A DNA stretch of 64,000 bases from Antedon bifida (Eukaryota > Echinodermata > Crinoidea > Comatulida > Antedonidae): NCBI GenBank assembly GCA_963402885.1, contig OY727096.1, forward strand, positions 30,981,820 through 31,045,819, in the 5' to 3' direction. How positions within the stretch are numbered: position 1 is the first letter of the stretch; every line of letters starts with the position of its first letter. The notes beneath the pieces are model-generated. The model had not been told where the DNA came from and ran no database searches. It was given only the letters and a program-made list of their open reading frames with translations. The position numbers and the translations under genes were made by a program. Below are positions 46,476 to 58,223 of this stretch, one piece after another.

Positions 46476-47445
46476 TCAATATCCTTCTACAGAAATTCTA
46501 CCAATCTTGGTAAGCAGATGGATATCTGTAGATGTGCACATGACGTTTAGTAATAATAAATCAGTTATTCAGATGTTTATGGGCATCTTTGACAGGTCAT
46601 TATCAAAAGCATCAACTACAGTAGTGAGAGGTTGACAGTAATTGACGAGAATATCGTGAACATCTTCAATTTCTCTGAAATTTAGAGAAAGAAACGTTTT
46701 TATAGTAATCATATACAGAGAGATTAACCGTGATATATTCTTTTTAGTCTGCCGAAATGGGCAGGTGGGGTGTATGGGATGGTTTGTTTAAAATTGTAAA
46801 ATTGTCAATGAGTACTTAAACGCGAACCAAGTATTTCCCAGATTCATAAACTTATGAATGTTGTTACACGCAACATTGAAACCTGATAATGATATTTATG
46901 GGACAACTGTCTTGTCTCTCGAGTTTAAATCTAATATTGAAATTCCATGGTCATATCGTGAAGAAACATTTGTTAGGCCCTATTATGTGTTTTTATACAT
47001 ACCGTATATAATATTATATTAAAACATGATTAATACGGTAACTTAACAGTATTTGCAAAATTAACCTTCCTACCTGACAACATATTTATGGCAGGAAATT
47101 ACTGTATACATTTCCATTTTATTAGTTATAAACAGTTTACTAGTTAAAGGTTATGTTCACTTGCAATAAATTTGTTGATTGTCGTAAATCAGTATTTGAA
47201 AATCATTTTATCTTTTATCGTCCAGACCAAGATTCTAACCAGGAAACCTCTGGGTTATAATTATGCAGACGTCCTAACCATCATCTAATCGCTGTTGGTT
47301 GTGAACTGAATAAAATAAAATAAAATAAAAATAAAATGGTGTTTTTCAAAATAGATTGGATAGCGACTTTTAATTAAAACCTTAGGCATTTTACGGCGTA
47401 ACTATACCCTTTAGTTGCACGAATGCGCAACAGAGTTGGTTGGTT

Positions 47446-47583
47446 CTCTCTATCAAACTTTATAAATATGACAAAAAATGTGCCAATAAATTGCCACAAT
47501 GACGTCATATTACTACGGTACCTTATTTGGGCACATCACACTTGTTTTTGTCAAACTTGTTTGATAGTGTAGACAGATCGTTA
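47446..47583. mobile_element. Second copy of the IRS-stop MITE family, eroded
   Basis: The right end TTTGATAGTGTAGACAGATC and left end CTCTCTATCAAACTT match the termini of the element at 16852. The interior shares GACGTCATATTACTAC and the ATGACAAAAAATGTG / CACATCACACTTG arms. Confidence 0.75.
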
Positions 47584-47659
47584 GAAACATTTACTCCTGC
47601 CGTTACTGTTTGTGGTTTCATTTTCCAGTTGTGATAAAAGTGGGTAACATTTCACTAAC

Positions 47660-47812
47660 ATAATACATCAGCGCTGATACAAATTAATATTTTAGGATAT
47701 TGTAGGTTGGTTTTGTGGAAGTTACTTATATTGTTAATTTCTTGGTGAAATTTTTGCTCTTTTTGTTTTTTGTATGATTTGTATTTGGAATTACTATCCG
47801 AAAAAAAGGAAA
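47660..47812 (-). repeat. Dispersed repeat, inverted relative at 59.46 kb
   Basis: On the minus strand ACAAATCATACAAAAAACAA and AAGTAACTTCCACAAAACCA match 59461-59605 on the plus strand. Both can be read as KSYKKQKEQ-F-QEI--ISNF-KTNL. Possibly LINE-derived, family unknown. Confidence 0.65.
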
Positions 47813-48231
47813 TGAATGAATGAATATCATCTTCAAATGGTTGCATAATTATTTTTCTAATCTTGGTACATATTGCATAATAAAGTTCAATGCTTTCATT
47901 TGTTTATTATTGTGAATGGTAAGCCTGATTTATCGATGTAAGTCTAATTATTTCATGTACAAATAATAAGGTAATATTATTTGTTTTAAGATAGGAAATG
48001 TTTATCTAGAAGAGTCGTGAGTACTTGTTTACAGCAAAACGGATATCCGTATTCAGATGATAAAAGATTATTGGAATGCGCAGCAAACGTAAACTTGCCG
48101 TCCCTGAGCTACGCACTTTGTAATTGTGTTCAGCAAAGCGTAGATTGTAAGCTGATTGTTAATCAACGAGTATTTACCTTACTTATTATCAAGGATAATA
48201 CTGTTAATAAGAATGTTTTACTAATTATCTG

Positions 48232-48490
48232 ATTTTAATTGAAACAATATTTTAAATAGAAGCATCCGTTCATCATTTCATACTTCTCCATATTTCATAA
48301 CATTGTAAAGATGGTACTTGCAAGTCCATAGTAAGCATTCCATTCATAAAGGTAGCGCTCCTATTTTGGACACGAATAGCCCGGTGGCAGGAGGGGTGGT
48401 GGGGGGGGGGGGGGTATCACCACCCAAAAGGGTACAAATTGCCATCCAACTTTTCTAGACTAGAATTAGAAGTATAGAACATTTATTTAC
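48232..48490. other. No gene seen; G-run at 48.4 kb
   Basis: Contains a run of about 18 G interrupted by T near 48397-48414. No gene. Confidence 0.5.
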
Positions 48491-48610
48491 AGGCCTCGCG
48501 TTATATACCAGGCCTCGCGTTATACACAGGCCTCGCGATATACACAGGCCTCGCGTTATACACAGGCCTCGCGATATACACAGGCCTCGCGCTATACACA
48601 GGCCTCGCGT
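48491..48610. repeat. 18-bp CpG-rich tandem repeat, 7 copies
   Basis: ACAGGCCTCGCG(T/A/C)TATAC repeats seven times. The CGCG core stands out in an AT-rich region. Confidence 0.9.
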
Positions 48611-48619
48611 CAGAAAAGT

Positions 48620-49950
48620 ATCAAAATGTTTACAAACATTTTAACGTTCAACGGCACGCGATGCGTAATTAACCAATCAACGCCCTAGCATGTGTCTTGT
48701 AATATCCCATATACTGTAAGAAAACGTGATTTGTAGTGAAATTCTATCACAAAACAGATATTTATCACTGTCTTTATAAAAAGTATGCAGTAATACATAC
48801 ATTTAATTAAGTGTTGTTTCCAATTCTGTATACAAAATTTAAAACAAAACAGAATCAGAAAATTTCATATCGTAAAGTGGTAGTTTTTCCATTGTCTACA
48901 TTTTCTTCCTGTATTTATCATTTCTCCCTAAATAGTGAACATGTACGTACATCTTAGTATGAGAAAGGAGGCCTAGGTCTACAATAACAGAGACAACAAT
49001 TAATTGGATGTGTACGCTGGACGCGTGATTGACCGCACACAATAAGAAACTGACGTCGAGTTAGAAGAATCTATTTTAGCAAATGTAGGTTATCTTACTA
49101 ATTTGTAATTAGAACCTATATTAAGAACTGATATTTATTGTTCCCATGTAATCTCTAAACCATTATTGTCATAATGTTAGTAGTTATTTTCATCTCCCAT
49201 GTAACGCCACGTAGTCATGTGTAGCTTCAAGTTTTTCATCTTTCGTAGACAAAGAAACAGGAGATGTAGTTTATTTGACGTTTCTTTTCAATACATAGTT
49301 GATTTTAATATAGCTTACGATATCGTCTGCGTCACATATTCATATACCTTATTCCATGGACAACCATTACATTCTTGCTATGTTGATGAAAACAACAGGT
49401 ATCGAAAGAAGCTTAAGAGATATGATATACCATGATTAAATAATTCATCTCAAATACTATTTAATCTCTGGATTATCCGGTATCTTATCCTATGCTAAAG
49501 CAATCGTTTTAATTAGTTTTTTTTTCAAATTAACCAATAATGAATGTTAACCTATAATAAACTTTAACACCAACGCTGAAACAATTTGAAACAGTGATTT
49601 CCTATATTAAAACATACCAGTTTGTTTAATATGATTACATTTGAAGCTGCTGTGATTCAGGCGTGAAATTAGACGACATAATAGCATGCGTCGAAAAGGC
49701 GCCAATTTATTCATCAGAATTATCTATTCATTAACACTGTTCTCCTGTGAGTTTTAAGAACTAGTGACATTGGTATTCAATTGGCGTTTCCTAAAGATAT
49801 AGGCTATTAACTTATCATTAAAATACATTTAGATTTAAGATAAGTAAATTGCTATAGCATGTATTATCAGTGAATGTAATGAAAAGTAATGTGGTAAGCC
49901 ACTACTACTCAACAATAGGCAAACATTGATCCAGAAGAAGTATTCAAGTG
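48620..49950. other. Intergenic, no gene seen
   Basis: No supported gene or defined repeat. Confidence 0.4.
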
Positions 49951-49959
49951 ACGGTGACT

Positions 49960-50578
49960 CAAAAAACTACTGCCTGTAGATGATTGCCCTTAAACTATAT
50001 CGTGACTGTGGACATCTAACTGGCCAACTAAATTGGGGAGACCATATAGACTTCATCAGCAAAAAATTATATCCCAGAATGTATTGTATGAGAACTTTAT
50101 CTAAATTTAACTCCGGTGATCTGATGTTACTTTCGTTCTATAGATCCGTTATTTGTAGTGTTTGGACGTACTGCCTCTCCTGTTGGGCTGGTAATGCTAC
50201 CGGATAGAATAAAGGACGCCTTGAAACTTTTATCCGTCGGGCTGGTAAACTGATTGGTTATCGATGTGCACCAAGAACACCTCCAGAAAGATTTCGAACG
50301 CATTGAGTCTGATGCCTCTCATCCTCTCCACAAAGTAATCATAGACCAACTTAATCCAAGTGGTAGATTAAGGCTCCTCAGTGTGAAAACAAATCGATAT
50401 GCCAAATCCTTTATCCCCTCCGGTATCAACCAGTACAACAGGAAGTCAAGAAGATAATAATTTATTTTGTATTTTTTAGATGTTTTTATATGAATGGTTG
50501 TTCTATCTTTATTTGTATTTATTGTGTTTTCTTTGTTTATTATGACGAGCAATGAATTTCCTTTTGAGGATCAATAAA
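49960..50578 (+). pseudogene. LINE 3' end (RT C-terminus and 3' UTR)
   Basis: The frame NWGDHIDFISKKLYPRMYCM, then LSKFNSGDLMLLSFYRSVI and LSCWAGNATG, is the C-terminal RT region of CR1/L2-like LINEs. A stop, then GRLETFIRRAGKLIG and, after a frameshift, DASHPLHKVIIDQLNPSGRL follow. The 3' UTR ends TTTCCTTTTGAGGATCAATA AAAGTTTATG, the typical tail of these elements. Dead by several mutations. Confidence 0.85.
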
Positions 50579-50873
50579 AGTTTATGATTGGGTTAAAGAT
50601 GATTTCGGTGGCGTTTGAAATCGGTCGCGTTTTGAATCGGTCGCGTATATGCCAAATGTATATTTTGTCCTTAACTATCAGTAACTTATTTTTCTAAAAC
50701 GGTTATGTGAAACAAAAGAAGAATAAGTTACTTTGAACTCCTAGACTACTGATGATTAAATGAATAAGTCACTTATCTAAAAGTCATGTGCTTGATGTAA
50801 AGCATAATTGAATGTGAAATTTACTAAGCCTGCTCTGCAAATTAATGTTGTCATCATGATTATAAGCGCTGTA

Positions 50874-50877
<4 letters not shown>

Positions 50878-50910
<33 letters not shown>

Positions 50911-51114
50911 CATACTTATCCAACAGCGAGTAACTCGCCAATTACAGGATAGATAAACTATTTAATAATTTATCGTGCTTATAAACTAAGTCTCATTTGA
51001 GGCTTAGGGAGTGGAGTTGAAAGAGTCATGAGTTACAACCCTGCACTAGGTCAGGATTGAACCCGGGACCTTAGGATTGGAAGGCAAGCACGTTAACCAC
51101 CAAGCTACAGCTCC
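50878..51114 (-). mobile_element. tRNA-derived SINE with poly(A) tail
   Basis: Read on the minus strand it begins GGAGCTGTAGCTTGGTGGTT AACGTGCTTGCC and has GGGTTCAATCCTGACC: clear A and B boxes of a tRNA-like head. About 150 bases of body and a 33-base poly(A) run follow (T run at 50878-50910). The intact tail suggests recent insertion. Confidence 0.85.
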
Positions 51115-51118
51115 ACTA

Positions 51119-51180
51119 TATTGGGGTTAAGATTGCTTGTCTACCAATCCGAGGGTCCTGTGTTTATATCAAATATAATG
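51119..51180 (+). mobile_element. Worn tRNA-like SINE head
   Basis: TTGGGGTTAAGATTGCTTGTC and GAGGGTCCTGTGTTTATATC resemble A and B boxes in the opposite orientation to the adjacent SINE. Body not traceable. Confidence 0.4.
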
Positions 51181-51375
51181 ACAAAAAGCACCTCCACTCC
51201 TAAATACTTTGTTACATTTGTTTTATTCTGTTTTTTTTCCTTTGGTGAGATTCGCCGCTCACTTTCTTAAATTGCTATTTTTTGTTTCTTTTCTTATTTT
51301 TAAATTATTTTACAATATTATAAGAGATTCTTCTTTAAATAATTTCCATAAGTTAAAATATCCGTTATTTGCAGC

Positions 51376-51417
51376 GTCTGACCAGGGAGGTATAACTTTA
51401 TTCCTCCCTGGTCTGAC
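51376..51417. repeat. Hairpin, 14-15 bp arms
   Basis: GTCTGACCAGGGAGG and CCTCCCTGGTCTGAC are inverse with one mismatch around a 12-base AT loop. Confidence 0.8.
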
Positions 51418-51449
51418 ACTATCTTTTAAAAAAAAGTTTTAAAAAATGC

Positions 51450-52020
51450 ACACAGCCCATCAAACCGTTTAACTTCTGAATCCTAAAATCCCTTACAGTA
51501 AATCAGACTTATATTGGAGTTAAAGTACATTTTCAAACAAAATTGGATTCATAATAACCGATTTTAGATAATTCTTTTACTAACATTACCTTAATTGTAA
51601 TGCATCATAATAGACTAATTTTTATATAATGACGGTTGATTGACATTAGGTAAAATGTAATATTCTGGTTACTTATACGTTTAGATTGGTCCATTTATTC
51701 CATTATACGAAATTAAAGAATTATCCAAATTACCCTTCAAATTTTAAATCTTCCTGATGTTGCCTTTAAAAGCACATAAAACAAGTGTAATTTGCTAATT
51801 CGTCACTAATAATAAACCATTATTTTGGATACTGTACATATAAATACATTATATTTTATTTTAATTTAAATTTTCCTTCATGCTCTAGGTCTCCAAAACA
51901 TTGAATGTTTTTTCGTTTTTGTTATTTTTTTGCTTTTAAAATAATAATTTGACCAGTGCACACTATTTTATTAGATATTTTAATCCACAAAAAAATGTCT
52001 GTTTGATATTGGCAAAGATA
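51450..52020. other. Intergenic, no gene seen
   Basis: AT-rich; nothing recognised. Confidence 0.4.
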
Positions 52021-52025
52021 GTTTG

Positions 52026-52098
52026 GTGATAAAATAATACTGCCCTCTATAAGTATTTCCTTTCAAACACATTTATAGATGGCAGTATTATCTTTAGC
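52026..52098. repeat. Small palindromic element
   Basis: GATAAAATAATACTGCCCTC TATAA is mirrored by TTATAGATGGCAGTATTATC about 20 bases later. Likely a miniature inverted-repeat element. Confidence 0.75.
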
Positions 52099-52249
52099 CT
52101 TTTCCGTCTCCAATTTCTTAGACTACACAGTATTTTTGGTTTCTTAGAATTACATTAGATCTTTAAATTAAATTGCAACCTTCCATATACCTAGAAGTAT
52201 TTTTTAAATAGAACATAAACAATAATACTTTTGTCGTGGCAATATTATA

Positions 52250-52345
52250 TTATTTCAATTGACAACCATACGGTTTATACTATGAAAATCATGAACACCG
52301 CCATCTACCTGCTGCTATCTTCAGACGTCAACGACGGTAGATGGC
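52250..52345. repeat. Dispersed repeat with CGCCATCTACC hairpin (other copy 53470-53540)
   Basis: TTGACAACCATACGGTTTAT and AAAATCATGAACACCGCCAT recur at 53.47-53.53 kb. CGCCATCTACC pairs with GGTAGATGGCG 30 bases on. Confidence 0.8.
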
Positions 52346-52639
52346 GATGTGGGCTTCTGACAGCATAATCAGCATTAACTGTAAAGTTGAAATATGATTA
52401 TAGTAAGTGTAGACGATTACTCCCGGAATGTTAAATCATAAATCGGGTAAACTTGAGAATCATAGTTTGTTTCGATCTATAGGACGTTTCGGTCAATGTT
52501 CGCAGATCGGCTACCCTCTAATTAGTAGTGAATGCTTGGGAATGATGTAAATTGTATAAAGACATCATAGACAATCTGTATTGGTAAAATAGATAAACAA
52601 AATGCCTATAAATTCCAAAAAATTAACCGTATCTGTTTC

Positions 52640-52870
52640 TATCTTAGAGGGTTCGAGACTCACTCGATCGATGGTTCTGGTTTTCGTAATAGGACCATAA
52701 TCCGCAGGTCCAGTGTACACAATAATTCTGTATGCACTTTAAAGAACCTTCTTCGAGACGAGTAGGGGTTTACTAGCACACACAGCCACTGTCGTGGACA
52801 GACGTGATGGCGCCGTAGTTGACAGCCGATGACATGGCGTGGCCCTAAGCGGAGAAGAATTTTGCTGGAA
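52640..52870 (+). mobile_element. tRNA-derived SINE, same body as the one at 14.3 kb
   Basis: A B-box-like GGGTTCGAGACTC is followed by ATAATCCGCAGGTCCAGTGT ACAC, AGACGAGTAGGGGTTTAC, ACACAGCCACTGTCGTGGAC and GCGCCGTAGTTG. It matches the SINE body at 14.36-14.52 kb block by block. The A box is lost. Confidence 0.7.
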
Positions 52871-53029
52871 AGGTGTCCAACATCGCCATGAGCACTATTG
52901 CAGATATGGCGCTATTCAATCTTCATTATTATCATGATGAATATAACTTTTTTAATTAATTGGTTTATATATATGGATGAACGTTGATTGAGGTGATGCT
53001 CAGTTGTCTGAGTAGATACTAATAGCATA

Positions 53030-53250
53030 TTGATGGATCATCTTAATGTATCTTTATATCTTTTTCGTGGTCTTCCTCTATTTTGTTTGCCTTGTTTCAG
53101 CTCAATATAACACTTGAGTATCCTAGAATTATCCATACGAATAATGTTTCCAGTCCCACGAAGCTGGGTATTGATGGATGTTGCTTTAATACTACTTGAC
53201 ATTGCTCTACTACCTCTTGATGTGTAAATCTCATTTACGATCATATATTC
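53030..53250 (-). pseudogene. LINE ORF C-terminus fragment
   Basis: The minus strand reads SSSIKATSINTQLRGTGNII, then RMDNSRILKCYIELKQGKQ and RGRPRKRYKDTLR. This is the LRWTGHVxRM...GELxxGKRxxGRxxKRYKDxLK ending common to many LINE polyproteins. Short and isolated. Confidence 0.8.
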
Positions 53251-53299
53251 ATGATGAATCTAAGTGAGCGTTGATGGAACTGGAACTAGATAGCGACGA

Positions 53300-53365
53300 T
53301 ATACATTTTGTATTGTAATGTCCCCCAAAACATTAACAAATGAATAGGCCATTTCGCAGTATCTT
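53300..53365 (-). mobile_element. Fragment of the TTAAAGATGTATTGTCCC family
   Basis: TTGTATTGTAATGTCCCCCA AAAC followed by GAATAGGCCATTTCGCAGT matches the right end of the copy at 5.2 kb read in reverse. Confidence 0.65.
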
Positions 53366-53640
53366 TGCATATATCTGCTGTGTTGCATATCAAAATAAGG
53401 GAAAGTTAGAAAAAGAGATCAACTCAATAGAGTAGGTTAATAGTTACCAACTTTACCATTTCCATGTTGATGTTAAACTGTTGACAACCATACGGTTTAT
53501 AATATGAAAATCATGAACACCGCCATCTATCTGCTGCTGGCATACAGAAATGTATTCGCATATCTGTTGTGTTGCATATCCAAATAGGGCAAAGTTAGGA
53601 AAAGAGATCATTTCAATAGAGTAGATTAAGTAGTTATATT
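53365..53640. repeat. Tandem duplication, about 185-bp spacing
   Basis: ATATCTGCTGTGTTGCATAT and AAAGTTAGAAAAAGAGATCA (53380 onward) recur at 53560 onward with few changes. The CCATACGGTTTATAATATGA repeat lies between them. Confidence 0.8.
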
Positions 53641-53769
53641 GACATTTTTATCGATTGGGTTAATTTCAAACTTTATCAGTTAATTCATGGAGTGGTTCAA
53701 GCGTTGGGGTCACACATTCCACTGACTGGGTTTATGTTCTATGGAACATATTATCTCTAGTTATTTTTA

Positions 53770-54135
53770 CCTTCTCATTATTAAAATAAAACTTTATAAT
53801 GAGAATTTAAAAATCGTCTTTAATGATCAGATCATCCTTAGCAATGATTCCATGTTCAAGTACCTTGGTTTTAAAATTAATAACTGTATTTCAAATGAAG
53901 AATGCTAGCTGCATGTTGCATAATTATGATAATTCCAGATAGACAGTTTTAGTGTACAGACAGGCTAGCTGCTTGGACACTCAAAGTAGGAAAAATGCAT
54001 GGCTTGCATTAATTCAATGTATTTTCGACTATGCTGTCTCAGCCTGGTATTCTGGTATAACTCCATTTCTTTAAGCAGAGGGTTGAAAAATTAACAAGAT
54101 GGTTTCCGGACTATGACACAACTAATCATGCTGAT
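53770..54135 (+). pseudogene. LINE RT fragment
   Basis: ENLKIVFNDQIILSNDSMFK then YLGFKINNCIS is the YLG motif region of LINE RT. After a break, NAWLALIQCIFDYAVSAWYS GITPFL is the ALIQCxFDYACSxWY motif that follows. Several frameshifts and stops. Confidence 0.75.
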
Positions 54136-54139
54136 GCTT

Positions 54140-56830
54140 CGACCGAGAGTTCATCCATGTAGTTTATACTTATGTTTGCTTACCTGCATACCGTGTTAGT
54201 CAATAAGTTCGTGCTTTGCACAGTTGCTCAATAGTAATAGGCCATTGTCATTCATCTTTCCGACTCGAGTCCATGTCTTCCAAGTAGTTTCCCCCAGAAG
54301 ATTATCTTGCCATTTGTTGATATATTATACTGTAGTACTGAGTCAAGTTCAGCATAGAACTGTTCATTTCTCTAATCTAAGCTCAACATGTTTGGGGAAT
54401 ATGCACAATGATCATTGTATATCGATTGGCTTAAAGAAAGTTTTAAGAGGCTTTCGTTGATAGCATTTGGAAAATTTTTAGATTTACCTTTTAAGAAAAA
54501 AGTGTATCCACATGTTTGATCATTTATGGATCATTCGTCAGGTATTCTTGTCTCACTCATTGCCACTATTGCGATTCAACTCAGAGTGAAGCAGAGTATT
54601 GTTGCAGGGAAAATGGAAAGAATGATTGTGTTTTTGATTTCTGGAGAAGTGTAAGAGTTATGACAGTGATGGGAGTTACTGATTACTACAAAAGTACAGC
54701 ATACTATTTATTTGTAAACTACTGTATATTCGGTACTGTACTCGCTTACCCTAAACCTTACTTTAGAAAATGTATATCATGTTGTGTGTTACATAGATGG
54801 TCAGATGAGCTGATCTCCGTATAAGTCCAGTGTAATAGGAAATAGTGAACATTGGAACAAGTGAACCTTTGAGACAGTGGACATTTAAACGTTGAGACAC
54901 TATTGAGAATGCTGAAGTAACGCCGTAGTAGATATTATAAACGTGGAAATATTGATTGAATTGTCCGAATAAATTATTGAACTATATTTTTGTTTTAGGC
55001 ATATTATTATTAAATATTTAAACCGAATTATGTATGACTAGGTTGTGTTTGTGTTTGGCAGTATTATCGTTCCATGTTGGAAGTTATGCTATAAATAAAT
55101 TAGTTTATAATGTGACTGGTTGTAAACGTGTTATGGTGCTCTTAGTAAGTGGGTTATGTTTGTGGGGTGTCTGAGATGGGGATTTGCTGATGCCTAGCAG
55201 GGGAAGGGTTTATTAATCAGTTAAGAGAGTACTAGAGCTATGTGGTGGATATAATAGTAAGAATAAGAGGCAGCAATGTTGGCAATAATGCCAATCAATA
55301 ATTAGGTATAGAGGTTCAGAGTTAACTAATAGTTACATATAAATTATAATACACAATGTGTATGGGATCAATATATCTTCCGGTGCTACTCAAACTGTGT
55401 ATGTTGGTATGTGTATTTCTGTACCGTATTGCCAAACCTACAGAAAATAAATAAGCACATACCTATCGAACTCAACCTACAATAATATGCGTTAGTCCTT
55501 CGTTAGGACTGTAAGCGATGGTCTCTAATGGTGAATAAATAATGAACTTTATAATTGTTGTATCTATTTCATATTACACAGAAATGAGAATTGGCATTAA
55601 TATGATCGAGTTTCGAGATGCAGTAATACGACGTGTTGTAAAAACGTTTGAAAAATTGCGCTCCACTTATTATACTACCCTTGTCGGTAGTGCTACATCA
55701 TCACTGAGTAGTAACCGACAAACAATTGTAATTCATAGCGTGTCCTTATTTTGATGCCATTATTGTAATGCTGTATTTAGATGTTATAACACTCAAAGAC
55801 ATTGTATATTTAAGCATTTGTTTTATTAAACACACACAGTTAAAACAGAAAGGATTCTTTTTGATCAAAACAAAGCAAAGTCTAAACACCATTCTATAAG
55901 TTTTAGAAGTTTGAATTCGGCGGTCCAACACGATTAATCTGCTATCAAACTTGGTGAGAAATTACGTCATTTATCGTTGCTGATTATAATATGATTTAAA
56001 TAATGGAAGTTAATACATTATTATTATTACCATAATGTATTTATTCATTGACCTACACTGAATAATGTTGTGCAACCACTATGCGTTAATTACACCACCA
56101 TTTTAATTATTATTCTTATAATGTAATTGGAATGTATGACAATCGTGCGTGAGTAGGCCTAAACAAAGCTGAAACAAACAGATGGATTCGAAGACGGTTC
56201 GTTACATCGCTGAGTGTTCCATGGCGTTTGGGAAACTTGTCCCAAGTTTCTAGTTATTGTCATTGATGTTCTTGTCCACCAGTCGATTTCTCGATATTTT
56301 TATTTCAGCTCAGTACCAAACGTATGAAACGCCATTTGGGCCAAAATATTTATCTTTTTACCGATACTAAATCGAATCGCCGTTTAGAATCATGTGGATA
56401 AAATACTTAAATCATAATATGTAAATCATTTTTATCTGTTCATATTTATTTGTTTATACGATCATTTATTTATTTATTTACAGTTTTAGTTAAAAATAAT
56501 ATCTCTTATTGTTATGCTTAAACCAAGTTTAATTGAGTCTGTGGCAACAAAAAGTCTCCGAAATGCCACTGGAGAGGCGGGGGTGAACGAACAAATAATG
56601 ATTAATCCCCTGCTTACGTCCAGAATGATTGCTCTTTACTCTACCGATTTATCTTTGTAGATTTAATCCAATCAACTCTTATCATTTCTTATTTTGACCA
56701 TGCTATTGCCCAATCATTGACGCCATACACAACTTGGTTTCCTGGTCAGTCGATAGAGTAGGCTTGGCTTCCAAACAAAACTACGAAACTCTGATAAATT
56801 ACCGTCTCCTCCTCAACACAATGTACATAT
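54140..56830. other. Intergenic, no gene seen
   Basis: No gene supported. Frames at 54.2 and 54.5 kb lack recognisable motifs. The first part may still be LINE sequence. Confidence 0.4.
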
Positions 56831-56836
56831 CAAACG

Positions 56837-56946
56837 TTAACGTCTGCCAGGTTTGCGTCCCATAGTTGATGCAGCCTTACCTATCTTCCCGCTGTAAAGA
56901 TAGCGCATTAGATCACTCCTGCCGTTTCCACGTTTTGCGATATCTC
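56837..56946 (-). CDS. PDF-like neuropeptide precursor, last exon (mature peptide)
   Basis: The minus-strand acceptor TATATTTCAG opens a phase-1 exon that joins the donor at 58224 to form GGA. It reads GDIAKR (Lys-Arg cleavage), GNGR, then SDLMRYLYSGKIGKAASTM, GRK, PGRR and TAA. Gly-Arg-Lys after Met predicts C-terminal amidation. The peptide matches the pigment-dispersing factor pattern: Ser/Ala-Glu/Asp-Leu-Ile/Met-x-x-Leu at the start and, as in nematode PDF-1, a GK eight residues before an amidated end. PDF peptides are secreted signals acting on class B G-protein-coupled receptors. The precursor is 114 residues. An orexin-like reading of the C-terminal half (AAxxTM-GR) is the main alternative. 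Confidence 0.7.
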
Positions 56947-57059
56947 CTGAAATATACAATATATTATTTCGTATTAGAAATCAATTGAATAAAATGACAC
57001 GCTGTGATATTTTTACGTAAAGTTTATAGATGGTTATTATCAGTGACATGACGAAGAAA

Positions 57060-57380
57060 TACAAAACACGTGCGTACAAACATTGATGCAGCACTCAGCA
57101 TGTATGTGTCGTTTGCGCATCTAAAATTGAGATCATAAAGCGAAGCACAAGTACAAACATTGATAATGATAGTATGTGAGTCATTGGTACATTTAGGGTT
57201 GAGAAGAAAAAGCAACGTGCGCGTACAAATACTGATAAATGTAATTGGATCTATGCGTCATTAGCACATTTGTTAAGTTAAGATAAAGAAGCGACACTGG
57301 TTACAATTTATGCTACCAGAGTGTTAATTTGTGAAACCTAACAAATGTTGTCGGGCGTACAAACGCTCATCGACATTTAC
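57060..57380. repeat. Degenerate repeat in the PDF-like gene intron
   Basis: Variants of GTGCG(T/C)ACAAACATTGAT followed by a CATTTGTxxAG-like segment recur at about 57070, 57150, 57215 and 57355. Diverged, unit 65-140 bp. Confidence 0.4.
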
Positions 57381-57704
57381 TGCGTCACGACTTTCAGGTT
57401 AAATTGCCCATTTAAATACTCATAATATGAATAATCATTGCTCTTAAAAAAATAATCTATTGAAAATTCATAATACTTTGTTTAGCCTTAAATGCACTAA
57501 GACTTTTATTGTTGTCTTTGATGAATTGCAACAATCAAGGTAATCCAACCACTTTGTTTGTTGTTTTATTTGCAATTTATTACAAATAATAGAGATTCCT
57601 TCAAAGTAATCATTGGGTGACTGACACATTTCAGTTTTATTACTTCCTATACAAATATAATAGTGATTGATGTTTTGTTTTTGTTTTTTTCGTTTTCTTT
57701 AGTA

Positions 57705-58050
57705 GGTGGAAAGTTTTAGTTGAATTGTTAAAATGATGAAATTCGGGTGTTTTCGGCTTGTTTTTCGGGTTATTCATTTGTCAGACGGTGTCGGTCGGTT
57801 GTTTATCATTGTATGGTGCTTCGCATTAGGTTAGTTGGTTAGTCTTTTAGTTTTCCAGACTACTTTCCCCTTAGTATATTATTACTAATTTTCCTATTAT
57901 TGACTCAATTAATGTATTAATGTTTGCTACAACTAATTCGGTTGGTGAAAATGTTTTGTTGAATTATTAAAAATAATGCGAGTGTTTTGAGCTTGTTTTC
58001 GGGTTATTCATCACCCAGTGTCGGTCGGTTGTTTATCATGTATGGTGTTT
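57705..58050. repeat. Tandem duplication in the PDF-like gene intron
   Basis: TTGAATTGTTAAAATGATGA, TTTTTCGGGTTATTCAT and GTGTCGGTCGGTTGTTTATC (57717-57812) recur at 57958-58040 with small differences; spacing about 235 bp. Confidence 0.8.
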
Positions 58051-58223
58051 GGCCTATTTATTGTAAATGCATTTCAGTCACACGTAATTATTATTATGAT
58101 ATTACAGTAACTTAAAGCTCTGTCTGTTGATACGCGAGAGACATGTGACGCACATACAGTTTATCGAGTAGTTAGGAAATAAAAATACATGAATAAAAAT
58201 AAGGAAAAACTGCTAGTACTCAC

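Noticed and set aside
46450-46640. 60-codon frame after the SINE at 46.2 kb
   Set aside because: No family resemblance, starts at GTG, lies at the edge of repeat sequence.
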